Part shown: one piece after another, positions 26,837 to 37,302 of the stretch
How positions within the stretch are numbered: the stretch's first letter is position 1
Layout of the letters: each line of letters begins with the position of its first letter
DNA from: Peromyscus leucopus
Taxonomy: Eukaryota; Chordata; Mammalia; Rodentia; Cricetidae
Direction: 5' to 3'
Length of the DNA stretch: 64,000 nt
NCBI RefSeq assembly: GCF_004664715.2
Contig: NC_051071.1
Span: forward strand, 36,577,530 to 36,641,529
Translations under genes and position numbers: made by a program
Notes under the pieces: generated by a model
The model's input: the letters and a program-made list of their open reading frames with translations, nothing else
Databases searched by the model: none
Told to the model about the DNA's origin: nothing

Positions 26837-26980
26837 ATGTGCTCATGTGCATGAGTGGGGAACAGAGGACAATTTGCAGGATTTCGTTCTTTCCTTTTAT
26901 GGTGGCTCCAGGGAAGAACTCATGTCCACAGTTTGGGCAGGCGCCTTTCCTTGCTGAGTCATCTCACTGCCTACTTCATG
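26791..26980 (-). mobile_element. (GT)n tract with adjoining B3/B4-type SINE
   Basis: A GT run (26791-26834) is followed by ggaacagaggacaatttgca, then ccttgctgagtcatctcact, which is the reverse of a tRNA-derived SINE head. Diverged; the exact family is uncertain. Confidence 0.45.
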
Positions 26981-27059
26981 TTCTATTCTTTTTCTCACTG
27001 TGACAACAACAAAATTTCCATAAAGTGTAAAAGTTACATTGGGAGTTAGCATACTAGAA

Positions 27060-27310
27060 TACTACTGCCCTCTGCACTTGGATTCTTTTTTTAATCTTGC
27101 GGGAGTAAGTACTCATACTTTCCTGCTTGAGTGCTTGTGGGTGAAGAAGAGAAACAGCTTTAGGTGTATTTCCACTTCCACTTTGTTTAAGACAAGATCT
27201 CCTTTTCTTTGCCAGTGGACACTTCAGGCTAGCTGGCCTTTGAGCTTCTGCACCCTCCCATCTCCTGGCTCTCATGTCATAGAAGCACTGAGTTATGCAT
27301 AGAGCACGGC
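27060..27310 (-). mobile_element. Possible decayed B4-like SINE
   Basis: Plus-strand text includes gacaagatctcctt and ggctagctggcctttgagct, resembling the reversed B1-like part of B4 (gagacagggtctc and ggctggcctcgagct). Weak. Confidence 0.35.
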
Positions 27311-27806
27311 AGGTGCTTTTACCCATAGTTATCTTTCTGCCTATCAGCAATTTCATTGCTTTCTTTTATCTTTATCACTTTATTGTTTTGTTCTGGCTCA
27401 GAAACACCCCTTCATATTTATAAAGTAAGTGCTAAGCAGAGAAACACAGGACCAAGCTTTAATATTAGATATTAAATCTTTAATCTTGTGATGTTTTGGG
27501 TTTAGTCTTAGCTCCACCACTTCCTAGCAAATGCCTGAGCAAGTTACTGATTTACATGTGCCTCAGTTCTCCTGTCTCTGAAAAGGGGAGCAGAGTCTCC
27601 CCTTGCTGACTTTACAGAAGCTGAGAGCAAAATGCTAGAGGGAATAAGTATGGCCATGGCAGACTCTTCACCTACCGAACATCAGTTTGGATGTTTCTGG
27701 ATTTTAAGTATTCCAGAGAATGCGCATGCCCTAAATCCTTAGCATATGAGCACCTTAATTTCATCATTTTAAATTTATACATTGAAAGCTATCAAAAATC
27801 ACTGCC

Positions 27807-27960
27807 AGGGCTGGAGGATGGCCAGGTGTTCAACAACTTGTACTATTCTTGTAGAATACCCAAGTTTATCTACCAGTACACATGCCAAGTGTAGACACCA
27901 GCACTCACAAGCACATACTCCCATACCTTCCTGTATATAATAAAATAAAATATATTCTTT
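27807..27960 (+). mobile_element. Decayed B3-like SINE
   Basis: Head gggctggaggatggccaggt, later cacaagcacatactccc and a tail taataaaataaaat. Position and order fit a B3/B2 copy; the middle is eroded. Confidence 0.4.
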
Positions 27961-28324
27961 ATTTCACTTACTGTAGTTTCGTGTCTTTATCACCTCGTTC
28001 CCAAGTTCTGTAGAGACTACAGTACAATGCTCAACTGCTGATTTTGAGTTTTCTGTAGTCTTTTCTCAGACTACAGTTAACTCTACTGCCTGGTATTGGA
28101 TATTTCACTACCAGACTTTCCATGACAATGAAAACCTATCCTCTCCATTTATCCCTTGCTTTCTCGTTACTCTGATTTCTTAAATTTGTTCACTCTTATA
28201 ATTCTTAAAGTGTACATTATTGTTTTTAATTTGTAGGATTAGCTCTTTGAGTATGTCCTTTAATGATGACGTTGGTCCATAGTAAATCTTTTGCAATAGA
28301 CTGTATATGTTCATGCATTCTACA

Positions 28325-28500
28325 TTTTTTTTTTTTTGCTACTGTAAGAACTTTATTTCTTGCCAGCTTTCAGCAAGGCAGAATTCAAACTGACCAACAG
28401 CTGCCATTGTTGCTCATTGTCCGTCAGTCCAAACCCACAGGTTTAAAGTAGATTTACATTCTTAGCTTTGCTGATTGTGGTACAAACAGGAATCTCCTTA
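28325..28500 (-). pseudogene. Processed transcript remnant (unidentified parent)
   Basis: On the minus strand an AATAAA signal (ggcaagaaataaagttc) lies about 16 bases before the end, and the sequence then runs into 13 A (plus-strand T run 28325-28337). That is the form of a reverse-transcribed mRNA 3' end. Upstream is about 150 bases without recognised coding sense. I could not name the parent gene; a 3' UTR fragment is most likely. Target duplications were not identified. Confidence 0.4.
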
Positions 28501-28761
28501 TGGTGCCTGTATTGTTACAAAGGACCAAAAAAAAGTCCCCCATCTAAATAATTGTGCCTCTGTGGATCACACTGTCTATAAGAAGAAAACTAGAGACACT
28601 ACTCATAGTATTATTAGTCATATTTGGATTTGATCCAATTTCCTTTTCAGAGGAGACATTTATGTCTTCCAGGTTTTTTTAATTTTAATTATTTTTAATT
28701 ACTTAACTTAATTATTTAAAAAGTATAGCTGCTAGGAGAACAAGAGTCCATTTGCTTTAAG

Positions 28762-29005
28762 TGTGCATCCCCTGGTGGTTTTACATGGCTCCAGTGGAGG
28801 TCACACACCCAAAACAACACAGACAACATCAATTGAATTTGATGAGTTTAAAGTTTTTAAAAGAAAAAAGAGGACACACGGGAGAAAAGGGAGAGTGGGT
28901 CTGCGAAGAGTTGTCGGGGGTGAGTGGAGGGGGTGGGCAGCGAATTTGACCAAACTACATTATACAAAATTCTCAAGGAACTAATGAAACATTGAAAAAA
29001 AAGCA
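28762..29005 (+). mobile_element. LINE-1 3' end
   Basis: A purine-rich G/A stretch (gggagaaaagggagagtggg) is followed by acattatacaaaattctcaa, ggaactaatgaaacatt and an A-run, the order of rodent L1 3' UTR ends. Confidence 0.55.
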
Positions 29006-29199
29006 CAAATTCTCATTGACCTCCTCACACTTTATATTTTTTATGACCTGTCTTTCCTCATTTTTATATATTTTATCTTATTTTCTTGACACTGATTTGG
29101 CTTTGGATAATGTTGACTCATTTCTCTGCCTCTACCATTTTCCCTCCATTGTCATGTGAGAAAGGTGATTTTCTCTGTAATTCAAGCTCTGTATAGGTA

Positions 29200-29357
29200 G
29201 ACACAGCAGGATCCCTGGATCCCTGGTGCTGACCAAACAGCCCTTCTCTATGGGTGAGGGCCTGGTTCAGTGAGCCAGTAGGACTCAAAATCTAAGGGGT
29301 AGAAGTGATTGAGGACACTTGATCTTGGGCTCTGGGCCGAAACTCACATACCCACAT

Positions 29358-29411
<54 letters not shown>
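29200..29411 (+). mobile_element. B4-type SINE with (CA)n tail
   Basis: gatccctggtgctgacc, ctggttcagtgagcc, ctcaaaatctaaggggt, cttgatcttgggctctgg follow B4 order, ending in a CA run (29361-29411). Confidence 0.5.
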
Positions 29412-29412
<1 letters not shown>

Positions 29413-30701
29413 ACAGCACACTCCACCCTGTCCTCACATGGCTACACATTGGTAAAGAAATCTCACTCACAGGGTATTTAGTATTTATTGATTGGTATTG
29501 TTTGCAGTTGATAGACCATATACGAAGAACATCTCTCCAGTGTATTTCCTGTGTCCCTGAATGATTTCTTCCTTGCACTGATTTTTTTTCCCATTTTGTC
29601 TGATACTAACAACATTGATTTAGTAATGTTGTAACATGATCCTTGACAATCCAAATAATATTTTGAAAAGAATATGGTTCCATGATAAATTTATGACATT
29701 TCTCCTACTCACACCACCGTAAATGCTTCTCCCAAGTAAACAGCTTGTTAAATGATTCACCCTTTGATTTTTTTAAAGTGGAACTCTCAGGATTTATGAA
29801 TATCTTTGTTGATATTTAAATATCAGTTGATTAAAAGACATGAAATTTAGTTTTCAAAATTACACTTTGTAATGTTCCTTGGACATAAGAGCCATCCATC
29901 TAGGCCATATCCATTGTATGTTGGCAAGTGACAGACATTTACAACTCACTTGTTGAATTTAGTTGAAGTGGGTACCATGCTTACAGCCTACCAAACTTGC
30001 GGATACATGCAAGGTTACAGTGGCTATTTTTTGATGATTCAATTTAGTTAAATATTGTGAGCTGATGTCATAGTAATCTGCCGAGGTGTATCTCCTCCTG
30101 CTTTCTTTTATTCTTGACCTCAAAGCAAACATGTGCCCTTCATTGTTCCTCGATCCTCACTTAACCCACTCTCTCTGACAATACAGCATTTTTCTTTCTG
30201 TTCTTTGATTTTTTTAAAATAAATCACTTCGTCTCTAATTGATTGGTTTGATTCTCTAAAGAAAATCTCTATCTGTATTCTTTATAAGTGACTTTTTTAT
30301 GTGTGCTTTAAAGCTGTAACACTGGCATCTGAACAAATGGACTGTCTCCCTATGCTATGTAGCACCCTGTTTATTCATTCCTTGGAGTGTTTTCTTCCTA
30401 CTTTGTAATACATCCCATCTCTCTCTGACATCTTAAAAGGTAAACAGTATTTCCCTCACTCTAGTAATTTCTTTCTTACTGTATGTTCATCCTTCATACA
30501 CCAGAATCATTTACTAGTGTGAAGCAAACTACTTATTACAAATCATTTTTCAGTTTTTCCTTTGTATGCCATGACACTCATCTATCATTTTCCCAACAAA
30601 TACATTTCCAAACCTAAAGTTATGTTTATTGTAGGCAATGTGCAAATATGACAAAAGTAGGTGGATTCAAATAACCTCTAGGAGACAAAGCACTCTCTAC
30701 T

Positions 30702-30870
30702 GCTGGGTGATGGTGGCACACACTTTTAATCCCAGCACTAGGGAGGCAGAGGCAGGCAGATCTCTATGAGTTCGAGGCTAACCTGGGCTAGGGAGTGAGT
30801 TCCAGGAAAGGTGCAAATCTACACAGAGAAACCCTATCTCAAAAAAACAAACTAACAAACAAACAAACAA
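30702..30870 (+). mobile_element. B1 SINE with intact target duplications
   Basis: gctgggtgatggtggcacac, aatcccagcactagggaggc, ttcgaggctaacctgggcta, then aaccctatctcaaaaaaaca and an AAAC tail. It is flanked by identical 15-base copies of aaagcactctctact at 30687-30701 and 30871-30885, so the insertion is well preserved. Confidence 0.92.
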
Positions 30871-31342
30871 AAAGCACTCTCTACTTTGATTGTGAATTTG
30901 TATGCATATATTTCTAAAGAAAATTTATATGATATTATTAATAAAATATCCTGCATTTAAAATATCTAACATTGTATTATAAATACTTTCATGTTACTAA
31001 GTATCTTTTAAACTTTAACTTTTAGACATATAAATTCTATATTCACAAATTATTATTATAATATTTTGGGCAGTTATTTGAGTTTAATTTTCTTGTGCTT
31101 TCAAATTATGCATGGTTAAAGTTTTACATAAATAAAACTTTATATAACGTAAAGTAAAAAATACATTATCTGGGGTTATTTTCTTAACTAGACATCCTAA
31201 GTGTGTCTTACGCAATTTCCTTAAAACTTACATAAATATGCCTATGATTTTTGTATATGCAGTCAAATGCCTTTTAAGAATATAATTTTTAACTTCTACA
31301 CATTTTTCTTTCACTCTAGTTGCTATAATAGAAATTATTGGG

Positions 31343-31345
<3 letters not shown>

Positions 31346-31389
<44 letters not shown>

Positions 31390-31535
31390 GTTTTTCGAGA
31401 CAGGGTTTCTCTGTGTAGCTTTGCGCCTTTCCTGGAGCTCACTTGGTAGCCCAGGCTGGCCTCGAACTCACAGAGATCCGCCTGGCTCTGCCTCCCAAGT
31501 GCTGGGATTAAAGGCGTGCGCCACCAACGCCCGGC
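31346..31535 (-). mobile_element. Young B1 SINE with T43 (poly-A) tail
   Basis: The minus-strand head starts gccgggcgttggtggcgcac and the element is close to consensus throughout. The plus-strand left edge is an uninterrupted T43. Flanking duplications tgggaactt lie at 31339-31347 and 31536-31544. The cctttcctggagctcacttg segment matches the B1 form I associate with cricetid rodents. Confidence 0.95.
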
Positions 31536-32263
31536 TGGGAACTTATTTTTAATACTTACATGGTCTTTCAATCATTTCCATTCAACTCATTTGCTTTTTA
31601 CACTGCTGTTTGACCCTGCTTGGAAATATATTCCTTCATTATTCTCAGCTACTTTATCATTATTTCACTTGTCAATCCAGTACCAGAACCTCACTCTATC
31701 CTAACACCTGTGATAGGTAGCAGATACTGATTTGATTAAGCCAAAGTCCTTTCCTTTAATGCTTTCACTTGGTGTGCAGTCAGAAGTCAATGTCCTGATG
31801 GTTCATTCATCTTCACACTTGATGGATGGGAAATACACACTTGAAATGTTAATTCATATTTATAATCATTATTTTCTCAGATGTTATGTTCCTCAACATA
31901 CAAATTATACCTTTTAATATTTTAAGCTCCTGCCCTTATATGGGTTGCTACTTATATACCAGTACTTTAAGCATGAAATCACTCTTAATGGGCAATAGAT
32001 TCTATACTGATAGCATTTGCTACATATACTGTGCTTTGATTGCCTACAAAATATGTGCATGCACATGTGTGAGGATGTTCTATGCAGAAAACATTACAGC
32101 TTGACAAGGACTGTTTTCACAAAAGGTCAAATAAACTGTGGATTGTTTTGTTTTTGATGCAGTACAAATTATGTACTGTAAGTTTGTATATTATCCATAA
32201 TCAGACAATTTTTATTTCACTCAATTTTCACTTGGATGCTATATTAAATGCCTACTATTCTCC

Positions 32264-32267
<4 letters not shown>

Positions 32268-32320
<53 letters not shown>
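32268..32320 (+). repeat. (TG)26 close to an exon acceptor
   Basis: A TG run ending 50 bases before the next exon, followed by two T-rich runs and ttttttcag. RNA of this form is bound by TDP-43 and CELF-type proteins (known biology). Confidence 0.95.
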
Positions 32321-32322
<2 letters not shown>

Positions 32323-32370
32323 CTAGTTAGACTTATTTGGTTCTAATTTTTTTTCTATAATTTTTTTCAG

Positions 32371-32442
32371 TGTCTTGTATGGAAATAAGATCACAGAACT
32401 CCCAAAAAGTTTATTTGAAGGACTATTTTCCTTACAACTACT
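32371..32442 (+). CDS. Slit2: Slit2 exon: D2 LRR 3
   Basis: A 72-base exon, acceptor tttttttcag, donor gtaagt, phase 2-2. It encodes [20 protein letters not shown] then LQLL. It lies just downstream of a long TG tract. Confidence 0.97.
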
Positions 32443-35081
32443 GTAAGTATTCCATTGCTACAGATCTGTGGAACTTCATATGAATGTTTTTTTAATACAT
32501 CATCTCTTTATTATCTGGAGGCTTCAACCCAAAATGGCCCAACTTAATGAGATGAATATGATTAATGAAGCAGTGATAAAATTGGTAATAGCTATTTATG
32601 TGAAGATGAAACTCTTCAGAACTGTCCAAGAATGTTCCTTTCCACAATAAAATGAATGGTTGTCTTCTGGCTGCCCACAGTACAATGAATAATTGTGTTC
32701 TGGCTGCCCCTTTGCAGAGAGGTGTGCATCCCATAAAACCTCTCATTTCTGATGTTACCAGCAGCTAGGATGGAGCCATAAAGATGGGATGTAGTTACAA
32801 TCCACTCAGCACAGAAGATCTAACAGTAAAATCCAGACTAACTTCTGCAAGCACAGGCATGAGTACAGTAAGACACATGGCCATGGTGACAGTCTCCCAA
32901 CTGATCTTTACTGAGGTGTCTCTGACTCTCTCCATTGTATTAAAGACTGCACTGCATAGACTAGAGCTGCCCCTCGTTTATATTTAAAGAAAAATTTACT
33001 CTTTGTATAGGTACCAGATTTTGATGCCATGTATCTTAGTGCCTGTAAAGCAAGTTTGTTTAAAACAGAATGCATAAGAAGGCAGTGTAAGGGTTAAATT
33101 TAGTCTGTGACACCCACTACCTAGCAACCTCATTTATGGCAGACCCTACTCTGGAAGCTTTCAATATGAAGATAATCATGATTTGATGCTTTTCCTCACC
33201 TTGCTCACAACCAGTCTCTCTCAGAATTCTTAATTTTGGAACACTGTTCTCTCTTTCAATAGTATTCATTCATTGGCACTCGGGTGATTGATTTCAAAAC
33301 TTACTAGTAACCCCACAACCTTCCTTAATGCAGCTGTTATTCCTTACTTGAGAAACTTATTGTCACTATTATACACAAGTATACTTGTGTTAAACTCTTT
33401 TCACCATTCTTTATGACTGTAGTTTGAATCGCATCCAAATACAAATATGCAAAAAGCCAAATGTTAAAAGAAAAATTACTGTGTGTATCATTCAATTCTT
33501 GGCACTATATAATCTACTCAATTTATGATACATACATTAGTAAGTAATGGTACACACTGCTCCTGTGAGCTAATTGATCATTTAAAGGTTCTAACTCTTT
33601 GAAATTAGTTTTTCAATATCTTATTTAATAAAATGACTATGCATATTATATATCATAAATGTTTTTGCATATTATAGTTATAATATAATACTATCGCCAA
33701 ATATTGCTACCACATTGATAACATTCTCATTTTCCAAGAACACACTCCATGCCCAGTATCCTCATTTGTTTTTATCATCATTGAGCTATTTACCATTAAC
33801 ACTCAAAACTGAGGTATTTATGGTTACTGTAACACACGTGTGAGTAAAGCACAGAGATCTGCATGTGAGAAAACCTTATTTATAAAGCTATTGTTTTTAA
33901 TACCCCAGCTCCCAGCTCCCAACAATGGCCCATTCCTCAGCCTTCCAGGATTTAAAAAATAGGTTATCCCAATCCTTTTGCAAATAGCCAAGAGCATTAT
34001 GACGTGGAAGGTTCTTAGCTTTGCCTCCTACCAACAGGTGGGTGGTAGGAAGAAGAAGGAAGTTAAGGAAATATGGCTGGTTTGTCTTTAGTCTTCACAC
34101 CAGGCTGTTTTAGAATGAGCACTGACCTCTCACAGAAACAACTGCTTTCAACAACCTCGTCTTTAATATTTATTCTCCAACACCTTTATTCAGTCAACAT
34201 ATGAATTAAGTAACATTATCAGCATTGCTTATATTAATGCCAAGGGTGGGACGGTATGTATTTCTTGAAACCATCAACCCTGAATTAAAAAAAAAAAAAA
34301 AGTCCAGGGCTTTTCGGAAAATTTTAGATGCACCATAAAGAAACCTAAATCTTCAGCTCCTGATGGGTGAACACAAAGTACAGAAAACAGGAATATCAGG
34401 AAAAGAGCACAGTCTCACATGTTTATAAAGAATGTAAAAAATTGAAAGCCAAACATTCGTTAGCTGTAAACATTCATTGTCAATAAGAAAACTTATTCAT
34501 TATGTTACATAATGAGAATTACTCAAACCACATAGCAGGTAATTTTGAGCTATTATAATGGTTTAGGTCTCTAAATAAAATTAAAAAAGGCAGAGACAGA
34601 GAACATTAAATAAGTACCGCAAAGATAGCTAAACTGTATTTAGAGGAATGTGCCACTCAGCTTGAAACAGGTAATGAGACCATGTAGCATTACCTACGGT
34701 GCTTAGGAAGTCATAGAGAGGGCAGCCTATGCCGAAGTAGAAATTATATTCCAGAAAAAGATTTATAGCACCAATGATAAGACACAGTCACATATAACCA
34801 TCGTATTTAACCTACGTGAATAATGCCCACCAGCAGATGATCTCTAAAGTACACTTTCACAGTATGTTAATGTAATCTAGGGAAGAGTGAGAATGTAGGA
34901 TATTGTGTTAGAGCCTTGAATGTAATAGTGTAACTTTCCTATCCAGGAGAGTTATCAGGTAGTCATGTGACAGCAGATATACTTGAGCATGTAGTATGTA
35001 CTAGAGGTGTATAAACTATGAGGGAACAAACTAAAAAATACCCACAACATTCTAGGTACAAATGACAGTCACTGGTAACTT

Positions 35082-35130
<49 letters not shown>

Positions 35131-35994
35131 GTGTGATATATATGTATATATGACATATATGATACAAAGATACATATATGTATATGTGTATATATATATG
35201 TATATGTTAGAAAAATAGAAAAAAAACAGCCTGAATATAATGAATGGAAAGAATTAGGGATTGGAAAGAGGCAGAAACTCAGAAAATATGTGAGGCAGTG
35301 TAAGGGTGAAGAGGATCATGTTTGTGTTTAGCAGAATCCAGGAAAGCAATGTGACAAGCAAGCCACACATCTGGGAGACATTTCTGAATAGAGGACATCG
35401 AATCTGATCTTAATGGAAAAGAGCAAAGTGTCAACTCGAGTAGCCACAAGAGGATTTCGGGGGGGGGGGGTACTGAGTGAGGCCATGGCATCCCAAGAGT
35501 GAGCTATAGCCCCTTTTGGACATTAATTCTGAAGGATGTTCTCTGTCTAGACGTGTACTCAGATCAGAGCTATTGCATGGTCCTGCGTGGGGTATTTCGT
35601 GAAGGACCACCCTGGTTGCTGTTTTAGAAGGAGACTAACCTTCTAAAGTGACTGGAGACACTAATAATCATCTAAATTATTTTTAGTTTGCTCTTGACAA
35701 CAGCAGCTAGGCCTCACCTACCTTTGTCTATGGTTTTACCTCTAAGTTATCTTTCACAGTCTTTTGATCATTTTTATTGAACCACTCAATTTCAGTTCAC
35801 TTTACCATTTGTCTCTTGTTTTTTAATGTAATCCTCCAATCTCCCATTCAGAGTTCCTACATTATTATTAAATTTACAACATTAGTTTTAAAATTAAATG
35901 CATTTCTCTTGATTGGGTTTCCTACAGAAGGGCTATATTACAGGTGAGTTAATGAGCTGCTACACTTTAATTTTATGACTGTTTGATCAAACAG
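32443..35994 (+). other. Slit2: Intron, 3.55 kb
   Basis: A16 run near 34288, a TG tract at 35084-35126 followed by a TA/TATG stretch to about 35205, and a G run of about 11 at 35459-35470. Otherwise nothing recognised. Confidence 0.8.
35084..35205. repeat. (TG)n followed by TATG/TA stretch
   Basis: TG run to 35126, then tgatatatatgtatatatg-like simple sequence. Confidence 0.9.
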
Positions 35995-36138
35995 ATTATT
36001 GAATGCCAACAAGATAAATTGCCTTCGGGTAGATGCTTTTCAGGACCTTCACAACTTGAACCTACTCTCCTTATATGACAACAAGCTTCAGACTGTTGCC
36101 AAGGGCACCTTCTCAGCTCTCAGAGCCATCCAAACTAT
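35995..36138 (+). CDS. Slit2: Slit2 exon: D2 LRRs 4 and 5
   Basis: A 144-base exon (two 24-residue repeats), acceptor caaacag, donor gtatgt, phase 2-2. It encodes [20 protein letters not shown] followed by [20 protein letters not shown] and ALRAIQT. It is separated from the next exon by only 111 bases. Confidence 0.97.
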
Positions 36139-36249
36139 GTATGTATTCACAACTTTTACCGAGTATAATGATGATTACTTTCAATGTGAGCGTGAGAGTC
36201 GAGTTGTAAGCAAATCGTGTATAAAACTCCTCTGCTGTGTTTCTGAAAG
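36139..36249 (+). other. Slit2: Short intron, 111 bases, open in frame
   Basis: GT-AG intron (gtatgt ... tctgaaag) whose length is a multiple of three and which has no stop in the reading frame of the flanking exons. Retention would insert 37 residues with four cysteines before the D2 cap. Splicing is surely the normal outcome, because the cap sequence [11 protein letters not shown] follows directly in the known protein. Confidence 0.9.
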
Positions 36250-36413
36250 GCATTTGGCCCAGAACCCTTTCATTTGTGACTGCCATCTCAAGTGGCTAGC
36301 GGATTATCTACACACCAACCCAATTGAGACCAGCGGTGCCCGTTGCACCAGCCCCCGCCGCCTGGCTAACAAAAGAATTGGACAGATCAAAAGCAAGAAA
36401 TTCCGTTGTTCAG
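36250..36413 (+). CDS. Slit2: Slit2 exon: D2 C-terminal cap (LRRCT)
   Basis: A 164-base exon, acceptor ttctgaaag, donor gtaatt, phase 2 in and 1 out. It encodes [20 protein letters not shown], then [20 protein letters not shown] and KFRCS. It closes the Robo-binding domain. Same length and phases as the D1 cap exon, reflecting domain duplication. Confidence 0.97.
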
Positions 36414-37278
36414 GTAATTTCTCACTTCATGAGCCATTTCCCTTAGGACCGAAAGCTATGGCTACTTGAGAATTAGCAACAGCAGCTGCCTTCAGCTGAT
36501 TACCAAGCATTGTACAATCTCATTTTTTTTCCTTCTGTCTGGGGAGGAGGAATGTGGGAGAAATATAGACACAACCCAAATAATATAACCAGCAAAATGA
36601 ATACCAAACAATGAAATGATGCCTGGATCCCTCTTAGTGTGTATGCCCTTACAGTTCAGATAACTGGAAATGCTGCTTAAAAGTGGTGTTACTCCTCCTG
36701 TTTGTTGTACCAGTCTCTAGTGACCAATTTCAAACTGTCAGACATGCTTTCATTCATTCAGAATCCAAAATAAGACTTGATTACATGGGTTACTTTTTTT
36801 TTTTCAGAAGTAGAGGGTAGGAGTTTCCTGATGCCGCCTTTCTTTCTGGGATAAACTGGGAAGCCACATTTTTTTTTTTGAGACTATCTTTTCACAGTTG
36901 GGAAATACTGCATTTACCCAACACAAATCATTGCATAACTGTTAAGTGGGAACCATTGTTCATGTTGGTCTACTGTTATATGTGTGCTGATGTTAGGAAA
37001 CATTCACTATCATTTGGGGAGTGTGCTACCTAACTCTTCTGGGCACATTAACCATTGTGTAGTTAATTCATGCTAAACATCTAATATAAAAACTAGTTTT
37101 GTTATTGTCCATCTTTGTAAGTTTATCACTCACTGTGTATTGTTTTAGTTCTGTGAATATGCTTTGTCACTTAGTTATTTGTATAACTTTAGCCCATTCT
37201 TGATCTAATATAACTCATATCTCTGCTTGCTGACATTCAGGTACATCTTCTATTTTTTCTCTTTTTTTTTTTATTTAG
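36414..37278 (+). other. Slit2: Intron, 865 bases
   Basis: No transposon recognised. It ends in a strong T-rich tract (ttttttctctttttttt) before the 24-base exon. Confidence 0.8.
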
Positions 37279-37302
37279 CTAAAGAACAGTATTTCATTCC
37301 AG
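37279..37302 (+). CDS. Slit2: Slit2 24-base microexon (AKEQYFIP linker)
   Basis: CTAAAGAACAG...CCAG lies between acceptor tttatttag and donor gtaggt. With flanking bases it encodes AKEQYFIP followed by G in the linker between D2 and D3 ([22 protein letters not shown]). It is phase 1-1 and 24 bases long, so skipping is silent for frame (the linker would read CSGTEDY). I recall this segment as variable between annotated SLIT2 isoforms. Confidence 0.93.

Larger units (their letters stand above)
25493..32370 (+). other. Slit2: 6.9 kb intron rich in SINEs
   Basis: Contents: T27 at 25507-25533; TG tract 25719-25765; TG tract and SINE (minus) 26791-26980; B4-like (minus) 27060-27310; decayed B3 (plus) 27807-27960; a poly(T)-headed processed-transcript remnant (minus) 28325-28500; LINE-1 3' end (plus) 28762-29005; B4 with CA tail (plus) 29200-29411; young B1 (plus) 30702-30870; young B1 (minus) 31346-31535; TG tract 32268-32320. 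The stretches 25766-26790 and 29412-30686 show nothing I recognise. Confidence 0.75.

Noticed and set aside
36414..36469. Extension of the D2 cap exon through its donor to a stop (20 extra codons)
   Set aside because: A good donor gtaatt is present and the known protein continues with AKEQYFIP or GTEDY. A truncated read-through isoform is possible but nothing supports it.
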